Origin: Agrypnia vestita | Lineage: Eukaryota > Arthropoda > Insecta > Trichoptera > Phryganeidae | Reading direction: 5' to 3' | DNA: 64,000 nucleotides | Assembly (NCBI GenBank): GCA_016648135.1 | Contig: JADDOH010001525.1 | Location: 1-64,000 of the forward strand | In this document: positions 46,717 to 57,392 of the stretch, one piece after another | How positions within the stretch are numbered: the stretch's first letter is position 1 | Layout: every line of letters begins with the position of its first letter | Program-made: the position numbers and the translations under genes | Notes under the pieces: generated by a model | Databases searched by the model: none | Told to the model about the DNA's origin: nothing | The model's input: the letters and a program-made list of their open reading frames with translations, nothing else

Positions 46717-48003
46717 GTAACTCTAACCCTAGTCATTTAAATTCTACAAGGCATTGTTTACGACATTTCCGCGGCGCAATATCGACCTTTTCCCCAATAT
46801 TTTGATACCTGTCAGTGTTGCTTTCCAAAGTACTTCCACATAATACAGACGTAGGCACGGGACTCATCCCGCGCTGTCAGTTGACCATATTATGTCCGTA
46901 ACTCTAGCTTAAGTCATTTAAATTCTACAAGGCATTGTTTACGACATTTCCGCGGCGCAATATCGACCTTTTCCCCAATATTTTGATACCTGTCAGTGTT
47001 GCTTTCCAAAGTACTTCCACATAATACACACGTAGGCACGAGACTCATCCCGCACTGTCAGTTGACCATATTATGCCCGTAACTCTAGCTTAAGTCATTT
47101 AAATTCTACAAGGCATTGTTTACGACATTTCCGCGGCGCAATATCGACCTTTTCCCCAATATTTTGATACCTGTCAGTGTTGTTTTCCAAAGTACTTCCA
47201 CATAATACACACGTAGGCACGAGACTCATCCCGCGCTGTCAGTTGACCATATTATGTCCGTAACTCTAGCTTAAGTCATTTAAATTCTACAAGGCATTGT
47301 TTACGACATTTCCGCGGCGCAATATCGACCTTTTCCCCAATATTTTGATACCTGTCAGTGTTGCTTTCCAAAGTACTTCCACATAATACAGACGTAGGCA
47401 CGGGACTCATCCCGCGCTGTCAGTTGACCATATTATGTCCGTAACTCTAGCTTAAGTCATTTAAATTCTACAAGGCATTGTTTACGACATTTCCGCGGCG
47501 CAATATCGACCTTTTCCCCAATATTTTGATACCTGTCAGTGTTGCTTTCCAAAGCACTTCCACATAATACACACGTAGGCACGAGACTCATCCCGCACTG
47601 TCAGTTGACCATATTATGCCCGTAACTCTAGCTTAAGTCATTTAAATTCTACAAGGCATTGTTTACGACATTTCCGCGGCGCAATATCGACCTTTTCCCC
47701 AATATTTTGATACCTGTCAGCGTTGCTTTCCAAAGTACTTCCACATAATACACACGTAGGCACGAGACTCATCCCGCACTGTCAGTTGACCATATTATGC
47801 CCGTAACTCTAGCTTAAGTCATTTAAATTCTACAAGGCATTGTTTACGACATTTCCGCGGCGCAATATCGACCTTTTCCCCAATATTTTGATACCTGTCA
47901 GAGTTGCTTTCCAAAGAACTTCCACATAATACACACGTAGGCACGAGACTCATCCCGCACTGTCAGTTGACCATATTATGCCCGTAACTCTAGCTTAAGT
48001 CAT
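46717..48003 (+). repeat. 181-bp satellite array, seven clean units
   Basis: The word gtaactct starts units at 46717, 46898, 47079, 47260, 47441, 47622, 47803 and 47984, a period of exactly 181 bp. Units are nearly identical ('ttccgcggcgcaatatcgac', 'ccaatattttgatacctgtc', 'gtaggcacg(g/a)gactcatccc'). Two variants occur, 'cagacg..cgggac..gcgctg..atgtcc' and 'cacacg..cgagac..gcactg..atgccc', mixed along the array, suggesting recent unequal exchange. No ORF runs through the array. Confidence 0.97.
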
Positions 48004-48424
48004 TTAAATTCTAACAACATTGTTTACGGACATTGCCGGGCGGCGCAATGATCGACCTTTTCCGCCCCCAAATTTTGATACCTGTTCGTGTTTTTTTTTC
48101 CCAATTACTCTGTCATCAAATTAACCACATAATCTCCATCAGGTAGCACGCATCGAGACTCATCGCCGCACTTGTCTACAGTTGTACAACCCATATTAAA
48201 TGTAACCCTAGTCAACTCTAGCTTAAAAATTGTCTCCTGTTTAAATTCTTCTAAGCATAAAGCATTGTGTTAACCGTACCATTATCCGCGGCGCATATAC
48301 CGACGTACCCTTTCATCGCTTGTAGAGTCTTTAAAAAAAATAAAAAATATACATTTTGATACCTGTCCTTACGTGTTTAAGACTATAAATCCAAGCACAA
48401 AAATATCTCCATCATATCTACAAC
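48004..48424 (+). repeat. disrupted satellite units (scattered insertions)
   Basis: The same satellite words appear in order but are broken by many small insertions and substitutions, e.g. 'cattgccgggcggcgcaatg', 'ttttccgcccccaaattttg', 'gcacgcatcgagactcatcg'. Unit spacing grows from 181 to 218 bp (47984 to 48202) and 274 bp (48202 to 48476). Clean units lie immediately on both sides, so either this is a local sequence error or an unusual mutated patch. Confidence 0.85.
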
Positions 48425-48644
48425 ACACGTAGGCACGAGACTCATCCCGCACTGTCAGTTGACCATATTATGCCCGTAACTCTAGCTTAAGTCATTTAAA
48501 TTCTACAAGGCATTGTTTACGACATTTCCGCGGCGCAATATCGACCTTTTCCCCAATATTTTGATACCTGTCAGCGTTGCTTTCCAAAGTACTTCCACAT
48601 AATACACACGTAGGCACGGGACTCATCCCGCGCTGTCAGTTGAC
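48425..48644 (+). repeat. satellite array resumes, last partial unit
   Basis: Clean sequence returns with 'cacgtaggcacgagactc'. A unit starting at 48476 runs 169 bp and stops at 'gctgtcagttgacc', where an unrelated GC-rich sequence begins at 48645. Confidence 0.95.
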
Positions 48645-48845
48645 CGGCCAGAGCGCCCCCGGGCCCGTCGGAAGGGCTGTCACAGCTGTTTCCTGGGGTT
48701 GCCGGAGACCAGGGCGGGCTGGTGGGGGAGAGGAAACCTGTTGGGGCGAGCCGGGGATCGATACACGCACCGCGTGGATACCTACGCACACGCCGCCGTT
48801 TAGGGGATGCTATTCTGTATCCTCTGCACCCCAGCAGGGTAGTCA
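48645..48845. other. GC-rich segment abutting the satellite
   Basis: About 200 bp of very high GC ('gccagagcgcccccgggccc', 'gccggagaccagggcgggct', 'cacgcaccgcgtggatacct') between the satellite and AT-rich DNA. It is open on both strands without known domains. The end 'ccccagcagggtag' gives way abruptly to AT-rich sequence. It may be a transposon 3' end. Confidence 0.4.
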
Positions 48846-49065
48846 AAAATAATCAGCGTTGCTAGTATTATCACTTTTCGTAAAGTAAAAAACATAAATC
48901 CCACCATTTAAATCATTAAAATGCCAAATTTATTGTTTCACAGGAACCAGTAAAAAAAATACACTGAATTATAAATGGAACGCTTCACAGATTAAAACTT
49001 AACTATAATTTTTTTTTTTTTATATTTATTTGGTCATCCAATAGGCAAATAAGTGGTAAAAGAAT

Positions 49066-49595
49066 ACAACTAACTAACTAACCGCCGTTTCTCAGAGGGT
49101 TAGGCAGAGAGGATAGAAAGCCATAGAATAATCAAATCTACACAAAACTTAGAATTCTCTACTTCAAAAAATTCAAATATATAAATGCCAATTTCTTATA
49201 TAAGTGGATTTGTATAGATTTTTAGAAATTTTGATGTTTTTTCATCTGTGATATTATTATGGCAAATATGTATTCTGCAGAAAACAAACGGCCAGAGTTA
49301 CTTATCTATTATGAAAAGCTAGTAATTAAATTTATATTTATATGGGATTTTGGGATCACCGTGTGAATATGTATTTTTTAAACTATATATATAATAATAC
49401 TAAATATATAACTAGATAACTGTTTTCTAGCTGTTTTCTGAACGCCACACTCTTCTGTCCTGGCACACGACTTTTGCTTCGTTCACTTTCATAGATCTTT
49501 ACATGCCCGTCTTCGTTTTTTGAACCTTCTAACAGGGCCATCCTCCAATATTTATTTATTTGGTCATGCCATGTCTTCTCGAAATCTCGAAAGAT
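49066..49595 (-). pseudogene. non-LTR retrotransposon fragment split by an insertion
   Basis: Complement of the LINE tail: 'actaactaactaaccgccgt' and 'ggcagagaggatagaaag' at 49067-49120, then 'gaacgccacactcttctgtc' to 'ggtcatgccatgtcttctcg' at 49440-49580. These two pieces are contiguous in the copy at 26215-26375, so about 320 bp was inserted between them. The insertion includes the SINE body copy at 49338-49432. Confidence 0.78.
49338..49432 (+). mobile_element. SINE body, 5'-truncated copy
   Basis: 'gattttgggatcaccgtgtg', 'aatatgtattttttaaacta' and 'actaaatatataactagata' match the 3' body of the SINE at 44256-44455. The tRNA-like head is missing. Confidence 0.75.
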
Positions 49596-50274
49596 CAATT
49601 AAACAGACATATAAGACGCAGTGATAATAAATAATACGTATAATGTATATATTGCACATGGTTAGGGAGGGTGACGAGTTTTGAGTATCTGCCTCATCAT
49701 AGGACGATACTTTTTATATACACATTTAGTTTTATAAATATCTATTGATTTTAAAAGGTTATTACAGTCTGAGCGTATACGTGGGATGGGAGAGGATTTC
49801 CCATTATTGGCGTGGTAGGTTGAAAGGAAAAAGAGGTAATTCCTTCCGGTAGATCTGAATGGGACGAGGAAAGATAGCAAGCTGGTGATTTCGACAGAAT
49901 CAATAAGGTTGACGACACATGCTGGGTAGCACCAGGATTCTTTTTACTCAATAACTGCACATAGGGTAACTGTTCAAATGTCAACCGCATACAAAACGGA
50001 ATATGTAGACAACTGTGCATTGCACGTATGTACAAACATGTATTTTTTAAATAAAAGATACGTTAGGTCAGTTAAGGTTAGCTGACTGTGTCTATGTGTG
50101 AACCAGTCTGGTATGCAGTTGTCGTGAAATCCTTTTTAAAATCGAAATATTTATGATAGAAAAATCATAAACCATTAATTAATAAAGTTTAAATAAGATA
50201 AAATAATGCGTTGAATATTATTAAACTCATTATTATTAAAATATTACTAAACTTTGGATAGACCAAAGAAAGGA

Positions 50275-50450
50275 GTGAGCATGATCTAAACGGAAGATTA
50301 TTAAGATATATTATAGATGTCTCACAGAGTCGAAGCTATTTATATGAGAAAGTATGGAAGTCTTTGAGTGTTTAAATGGCTTCTGATCTATCACATGACT
50401 GGCTTAAGTGATAACTTTACACAATGTAACGTTCGCCGATCTCACCCATG
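50275..50450. repeat. dispersed repeat D, copy 1
   Basis: It shares 'gtctcacagagtcgaagct' + 'attta', and later 'gactggcttaagtgat' and 'acaatg(t/c)a', with 57930-58270 in the same order. It is diverged and non-coding. Confidence 0.5.
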
Positions 50451-51124
50451 ATTAATTATTATTTTTTATTTTTTTATTTATTTTTATTTTTTTATTTTGG
50501 GAATCTCAACAGTGTACAATTTATTATAATAATACATAACGTATTGGGTAATTCGTAGACCAATTATAGAGATCCACGGCATAAAATGTTAAATCAAGCA
50601 ATAAAGAGAACATATATTAAATAGAGGGATAGGAGTGGGAGTTAGATGGGGAAGTGGAGTGAGGTGTATGGGATTGTGGCTGAGTGGAGTGCGTATGTAT
50701 TCTGTGCGTGACGTTGTATACAGATATGGGGGTATGTGTAAAGAGTGATGAGAGTTTGGCTGTGGTGTGTGTATGATGATGGTAATTAACACAACTATCA
50801 ATATTTTTTTATATATATATATATTTTATATATGTTATTTATATACCACGTTTCACTTTGATTTACACTAACGTAATAATATATGACTATTTTTGACATG
50901 AGGCTATATGCTTTTTTTTAAGCGTATGACGTTCATCCGAATTATTAACATATACAATAGAATACGCCTGAAAATAATTTGGAATATAATCTCTGGATAT
51001 GAAAAAGGAGAATTAACAAATATCGATAATAATATAATAATATAAACAGCCATCCAGTGATAGTAATATATTGCTTATAAATTTTACAGATAATAAAATA
51101 TCACAATTGTGGGGTATAAAAGAA
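50451..51124. other. AT-rich and simple sequence
   Basis: T-rich runs at 50458-50500, a purine/GT-rich stretch at 50620-50780 and an (AT)n run at about 50808-50823. No gene is supported. Confidence 0.5.
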
Positions 51125-51335
51125 AAGGTAGCAATATCCAAAAATTAAAAAAATGTTTTGAATGCACCGAGGATTGCTAATTTAAAATTTACTAAATTCT
51201 AGATTTTGTGTCTATCCTTTCCAAAATTATGTTTCCTATAAATGTATACAGGCTATCTCGAATTCAGTACATTATAAATTAGCAATTTTCGATGACTGCA
51301 TTGATTTTTTTTGGATATTGTAGCTTTTGCTTTTA
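51125..51335. repeat. dispersed repeat B, copy 3, fold-back form
   Basis: 'aatgttttgaatgcaccgag' + 'gattgctaatttaaaattta' is mirrored by 'attataaattagcaatttt' + 'cgatgactgcattga'. So here the family occurs as a palindrome, while 11690 and 27690 carry mainly one arm. Confidence 0.7.
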
Positions 51336-51866
51336 TACCGCACGATGAAGGTAATTAAGTATGAGTAACAGACAAGTGCAAAAAAACCCTATTTGAAGAT
51401 ACAATGAATTTATAAGGAACGCAAAGTAAAAAAAAAACATTTTACTTTAATGATTCGTGATTTATGATGTTCCAATACTGTAAAAATTTTAAAAGAAAAT
51501 AACACAATACACCTCAAAAGAACTTTAGACATCAACTGATTTAACGTCTGACTTGCAATTCGACCTTTCTCACTGGAAGAAAAGTATGTCTATCTCGGAG
51601 GCACAAAATGTGGCTTTATTCCGAGGTTTTATATTTCCATGCATTAACCAAACACAGGAGTGATGGATGCTGCTCAAAGGATTCTTCATCACCTCGTCCG
51701 TACGCGGCTTTATACGCAGGATTTTCTTTGTAATCTTGCGAGATTAAACGGGAATAAAATAAGTCATTTATTTACAAGCGTACTCGTGTTTAAGATGTTT
51801 AAGCTCTGTCATGAAACGAAATTTAATAATAGTGACAATTTTATTAGTTATATATTTTAATAATAT

Positions 51867-52475
51867 TGTCACGTGTCGTGGCTGCAGGAGGAATTAATGA
51901 AAACGCTAGGATTTAATACATATTACATAATAGATCCAATAATACAGGATTTATTGAATGCCGATTAATTAATTAAACTAACGTACAAAGTCACTTATCA
52001 CTATTAAATGTAACGCTATTCCTTAAATTAAACTATTTCACAAATTTATCACTCGTAAATAGACACTTTATATTCGCTTTGACACATTATTCACTATTCA
52101 CTAGAATATTCCATCCTATTTCCGCACTTATTAATTTCGCTTCGGTTTATCTCGCTACGTAAAAACTTTCCGGAATCTTCGCTATCGAATTACCGCTCGC
52201 TTGGCCGGCCTGACCCGCCGCTCGCGGCTACCTTCGCTATGTTATCGCAGTCAACGCGCACGGAAAACAACTGACTCCCTACTCCCGTGTGTCGTATTTA
52301 TATTGGCTAATGCTGTCATCCAGACTCGCAAGTACTCGTAAATTCAAGATGTTCCTGGAAAGTTGCAGACGTCTTTCGAAAGTCGGAGGTGATTCCAGAT
52401 CCTTCGGTAGTATTGTGCCAACTTCAAACAACTGTCACTTGACAGAAGTGCGTGAATCTTTTTAGCCTTGTTACA
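51867..52475. mobile_element. solo LTR with 4-bp target duplication
   Basis: A 609-bp unit beginning TGTCACGTGTCGTGGCTG and ending GCCTTGTTACA (TG...CA ends with the short inverted repeat TGT-AC/GT-ACA), directly flanked by ATAT at 51863-51866 and 52476-52479. The interior is more GC-rich and contains a TATA-like 'gtcgtatttatattgg' at about 52290. No gag/pol lies next to it, so it is a solo LTR left by recombination, probably of a Ty3/gypsy-type element (inferred from the 4-bp duplication). Confidence 0.8.
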
Positions 52476-52479
52476 ATAT

Positions 52480-53298
52480 ATACCACACCCATTGCCACAC
52501 TCATCCTAACACGGGGGTAAATTTAGCCTGGCGGCAATTTCACTAATGCTTAGAGAATTATGTAGTAAAAGAATAAGTGAATAGGAAAAATAAAAAATAA
52601 ATGTTGTAAGCGTGCCCGCTATTCTCCTATGGGATCTTATGTAGCCTAGAAACAGTAACGCTGATTGATAAGAATACAATTTTGTGAAGAATTAAAAAGA
52701 AATGACGAATGCCGAGGTTGAGGTGTAAGTCAAAAATAAACCAAAATATACCTAACCACTTTTTTTTGGATGTGAATGTCAATACATATATTCTTTAAGC
52801 TCATTCCTACATTTTAAATATTAGTTACCTATCATAACAACTATCAATTTGAAGTTATTGTTTTTTAAAAATCAGCTTGTGTTTCAAAACAAATATAGGT
52901 AGGTATATCCAAGTTCATTAGAACTAAATATGATTATGTTCATTGTTTAATAAAAAAAAAATGTAACATTAAATTGCCAAGTGCTTCATTTCACTACATC
53001 TCCCTGATAATTAATTAATATTTTTATTTCCTTACAGTTCATAATTAACCTTAATCCAAATGCTTGCATTTCGAAAGCAACATAAAAGTCCCTTTTAAAT
53101 GTAAAAAAATATACAGAAGTTCCATATACGCAATGTATTTTGATTCTTTTATTTTGAATAAATTTTTTCCATTAGTCTAAGCGACTGCATTTCTACAGCA
53201 TTCAATATCTTTCGTTGTTTTGCACAACTCCAGGCTTCACTTCCATATTTTTAATATTTGATTGAAACGAAAATATTTTTTTAGTATTGTCCGAAAAT
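52480..53298. other. AT-rich sequence, minor LINE trace
   Basis: At about 53175-53250 'agcgactgcatttctacagc' and 'ctccaggcttcacttccata' match the minus-strand LINE family (compare 15115-15190), about 80 bp. The rest is featureless. Confidence 0.5.
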
Positions 53299-53815
53299 AC
53301 AGGATATAACAGAGCTAGTACACAATTATGAGTCGAAAATGTTCAAGCAACCATGACCTAATATCAAATAGTTAAGGAGATATGCGACATCAAAGTTTGC
53401 ATTTTTTTCTCAATATTTCTGACTTATTTTTTGCAAAACGTTCGACTATCATTACAGTAGCTTATATCGAATATGACAAAATTTATTTCCTTTAATACAA
53501 GTCAAATAAAATGACAAAAACTTTCCTATTCCAATTGGAAAATATTCCAATTGGAATTTTTCAGGGTTTTTATTGTTTTATTTAACTTTTATTGAAACGA
53601 ATGAATTTCCGTAATCTATATATGTTACTGTAATGATACTTCAACGTTTTGTAAAAAATAAGTCAGAAATATTGAAAAAAATGCAAACATTGATATTGAA
53701 TAACCCCATAACTATTGATATTAATGAGGTCATGGTTACTTGAACATTTTCGACTCATAATCAAGGCAGGAATCCACCTGTAAAGTATTGTGGATTAGCT
53801 CTGTTACACCATGTA
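53299..53815. repeat. fold-back family F element, copy 3
   Basis: Near-complete palindrome closely related to 45307-45842 ('gtcgaaaatgttcaagc', 'gagatatgcgacatcaaag', 'ttccaattggaa' centre, 'cttgaacattttcgactcat'). The outermost ends read 'acagagctagta' and 'gattagctctgtt'. Confidence 0.82.
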
Positions 53816-54084
53816 TATAGTAAATTGGATGATTTAAGACAGTAAAACGAAAAAATAATTTTTGCAGATTCGACAGTAGATATACGCAGGGACCGTCGAT
53901 ATATGTATTGATCATGTACTAATATATGTAAATAAATAATTGATTGTATGTGTTCTATGGATTCAGGTTATTGTCAAGAAAATGGATGTCGTGTAAGAGT
54001 GACTTTTTACATTGATGATAGGGTATCTGCAAGAAGAAGGATTTATTTTTTCAATTGATTAAGCAACATTGTAGATTGACATTT

Positions 54085-54571
54085 AAAAAAAATATTGATT
54101 ATTTTATTTGTACATATCTACTTTTATGTGAGTTTTTTTTCACCAACATGTTTCAGAAATTACCATTCCATCATCAGGGTGTTGTATAATTGTCAAAAAT
54201 TTCGAATGAAATGTCTTTTGTTCCTTGTTTTTTCAAATTATTTGAAAAATTATTTGTAAAAAATATTATTACTGAGGTTCTTGATTACTTGCAATTATTG
54301 GAAAAAATTTTAGAATTGGGCTAGAAAAAATAAAAATAATAATAAAAATAAAATTTAAAAAAATAAAAATAACGAGTACCTAATCAAGAACTTCAGTAAT
54401 AATATTTTTTTTAAATAATTTGGAAAAACAAGGAACAAAAGACATTCTCATTCGAATTTTTTGACAGTTATACAGCACCCCGATGATGGAATGGTAATTT
54501 CTGAAACATGTTGGTGAAAAAAACTCACATAAAAGTAGATATATACAAATAAAATAATTAATATTTTTTAT
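54085..54571. repeat. large fold-back (arms about 200 bp)
   Basis: The left arm ('catatctacttttatgtgag', 'caccaacatgtttcagaaat', 'taccattccatcatcagggt', 'atgtcttttgttccttg') is inverted in the right arm ('caaggaacaaaagacatt', 'gatgatggaatggtaatttc', 'tgaaacatgttggtg', 'ctcacataaaagtagat'). The centre is AT-rich, about 54300-54370. The left arm, read on the minus strand, has CTGATGA followed by a weak stem and GAAAC. Confidence 0.85.
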
Positions 54572-56471
54572 CAAGGATACAGGCAGTTTTATCATGCTAA
54601 AATCTTCGAAGGAGATTGAAAGACCTCGAACGGTACAATCTTTCGGCTATCTAAGTCGTATTTTCGTACGGCCAGAGTGGTGAGGAGGTAGGTACCGCTT
54701 CCTAGGCAGGCGCCCGTCGCATGTCCGTCGGCGGGCACGAGTGAGGCTCCAGCTTTATAATTTAACCAGAGGAAAGAAAAAACCCGAAACGCGGCGCTGG
54801 CGTGACGCGCCGCACACGCGAGGAACCGGTTGGGGATTGCGCAAGGGCCGCTCCAACCACCAATTGTTTGGAAACTCGTATAAGTACTCCGTGATGCTTT
54901 CCTGGTAGTAAAGCTATCGGCAGGAGACGTTACTTCGATTTTTACGCATTTATTATTTAAAGCTTTGTTTCGTTGAAACATAACAAAAACAGCCCGCTTC
55001 ACATTGTGAAACTTACACGAGATTTAAGTTGTTTAGGAATAAGCAAAGCAAAAACGTTTCAGAATTTGAAATAATTCATTTTTAACATACAAAATGTTTA
55101 ATGTTAATGTTACATTATAAATAAAATTTCTTCTTCAATAATATCAAAATAAATTTGTGGTAACATTATTTGTATTACTAAAAAAGAAATGAAACCTACT
55201 TCGTATAAACCACTAATTACTGAATTATCAATATATATCAGGCCCAATGATACCTTCATCAGGATACAACGTACACTAAATAAAAACTGAAATTGGAAGT
55301 TGAATAATTAATTAAGAACTAATGTGAAAACAAATTTTAAATATATTAGCTGTTTGCAAAAGATAAGTTATTTATAATATTAAAATTATGTTTTTTTACC
55401 AAAAAATGATTGGAAAATTCACAATAGTTATTGCTATTTAAACACCTTAAGTGCGCTTCTTAATTCGAATAAATGTCTTCAAGTTTTACCTAAATTAATT
55501 TATAAACCCCCGCTTTTAAAAATGTCATCCTTACCCTTGGTATTTAATATATTAAGATTATTTAATTTAGTAATAGTATAGAAAGCTGGTTGTATATAAT
55601 TTGGGATATTTTTAATTATTGAATTTGAAAAATAATTATCTAAAAATACAATTTTTGATGTGGGGACTATATCAATAAACGAAAGCGTCCCTATAAAATG
55701 GGTCTATATGCAAAAACAAAATTTCACGGGAGAGAAAAAACACTTTGAAAAATAAATAACCAGAATATCAGTTTTTTTTCTTTCTAATATTTACTTGCAA
55801 ATTATGAACATTCATTTTACGTTTTCTTTATTTATGTTACTAGGCAATTCTAGTGACATCGTCGAACTGTGGGCATCCGTCATATTTGTTATTACCTACC
55901 AGATAAATATAATAAAGATAAATATAGACACTTCTTCAACGTTAGCCAGCTTTAGAGGTCGAATTTCGGAAAGATTGGGTTGAAATCATGGAAAATAAAA
56001 TGCCGCACATGGTGCATACTGTCATATAGACCATTTAAAACAATAAAATCACTTTGAAAACTGATATATGTGTTATATATTATAGACCCTTTTTACAGGA
56101 ATGCCTTATCGCAGGAATCATACAAAATGTTTTCTTTTTAAATTATAAATAACATTTCTGATTACATTAAATGTTGCTTCTAATTTTTTTATGTGTGTGC
56201 GGAAAAAAATTGACAACCTCTAAAGTATGGACGATGCTGTAAATCTGTGCGCTTGGGGATAAATTAAAATAAATTCTAACTTTTAAATTTCTTGGCAAAA
56301 AAAAAATTGGTGGAGATGGGTAGGCGCCTTGTACATTAGCCAGCAAAGAGCCTAAAAACTTACTTATTCGGGATGTCACATCTGTAAAGCGCCCTTGAAG
56401 CGTCTTTAATAAATAAATCATCACAAAATAAACATACAGTTTGAATTCGACTTTCTCAGGGACACAGAGCC
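54572..56471. other. mostly AT-rich, GC-rich patch at 54650-54880
   Basis: The GC-rich patch ('ggcaggcgcccgtcgcatgt', 'cgcggcgctggcgtgacgcg') carries a 136-codon minus-strand open frame (54592-55002). It has no recognised domain, and splice sites or a start could not be judged, so I do not call it a gene; a promoter or first-exon region is possible. The rest is featureless. Confidence 0.4.
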
Positions 56472-56790
56472 AACTTAGTCACAGTATAATAAATACATAC
56501 AGTATGCTATCTTGGCAGTGTCCTTGAAATAAATACCTACGGCCGCTTGGTACTTAAACTTGGTTAAAAACGCACCAGGGCTGCTCATTGACTGACTCTT
56601 TATGGTTTGGGGTGCCATAAACTGACCTAAATGTATGCGTGGGAGCGTCTCACCCTGCTTGCGTCCGTACGTTACTGCAGCCCTGCGGCGACTGAGCAGT
56701 TCGAAGTATACCGAGATTTCGAAGGGCGTCGTTTCGGCTGTTTGTATGAAGATATAATACTGTATGCTTTATTATACTGTGACTTAGTTA
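56472..56790. repeat. inverted-repeat pair flanking about 250 bp
   Basis: 'aacttagtcacagtataata' + 'aatacatacagtat' (56472-56505) is inverted at 56757-56790. Between the arms is a GC-richer stretch with 'cagggctgctcattg' and 'ttactgcagccctg' at its ends. The right arm directly abuts the TTAA of the MITE at 56792. Confidence 0.6.
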
Positions 56791-56791
56791 A

Positions 56792-57231
56792 GGCGATCGT
56801 CTAGCAGAATGAGCAAATTTCACCATTTTTTCTCATATCTTCTCTTGCGTTTTTTATCACACTTACGGAAATAAATATCTTTAAAACATAAATTGCATGT
56901 AAATAAACTAACAGATTTTGCAATAATTGTAATAAATTTAAGATAAACGTTTACTTTGTAATATTATTGAATAAAAAAGACATCTCAACAGGCCATTCAG
57001 TCACAAAAGGCCCACAAAGTGGAGCAATTTTCTTCATTTATAAAACATCGAAGGTTTGGTAATTTATTAATCAATTATATAATTTAGTTTGTGATATTTT
57101 AACAAGATATTCGTATTTAAATTATACGTGACCTGATGAATAAATTTTAAAATGAGATATTTCCATACAAAAATGTAATAAAAAACGTAAGAAAACATGG
57201 TGAAATTTGCTCACTCTGCTAGACGATCGCC
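56792..57231. mobile_element. MITE with TTAA target duplication (piggyBac-type)
   Basis: GGCGATCGTCTAGCAGAATG + AGCAAATTTCACCA at the left and its inverse (TGGTGAAATTTGCTCACTCT + GCTAGACGATCGCC) at the right enclose 440 bp. TTAA stands at 56788-56791 and 57232-57235. TTAA specificity is the property of piggyBac-type elements; the ends do not start with CCC, so the superfamily is inferred from the target only. Non-coding. Confidence 0.85.
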
Positions 57232-57250
57232 TTAACGCAAAAGGGATGTA

Positions 57251-57392
57251 CAGTAGCCGGCAAACATCTTGAAATTTTACGGCGTAGTGGGGGGAAGTTT
57301 GCGCAATACCATTCCACCAACGAGACCCAATTTTTGTCTTCTGCGCATTCCTCCACTACGCCAAAGAATTTCAAGAAGTTTGCCGGCAACTG
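57251..57392. mobile_element. Tc1/mariner-type MITE with TA target duplication
   Basis: CAGTAGCCGGCAAACATCTT and AAGAAGTTTGCCGGCAACTG are terminal inverted repeats of at least 35 bp (continuing through 'acggcgtagtgg'). The element is 142 bp and flanked by TA. CAGT...ACTG ends and TA duplication fit Tc1/mariner-derived MITEs. It starts just 15 bp after the TTAA MITE. Confidence 0.82.

Noticed and set aside
54592..55002. 136-codon minus-strand ORF
   Set aside because: A GC-rich patch alone can leave frames open by chance; no domain or conserved motif was seen.
56576..56694. Possible hAT MITE with CAGGGCTGC...GCAGCCCTG ends
   Set aside because: The 8-bp flanks do not match and the terminal repeat is only about 9-10 bp; it may be chance.
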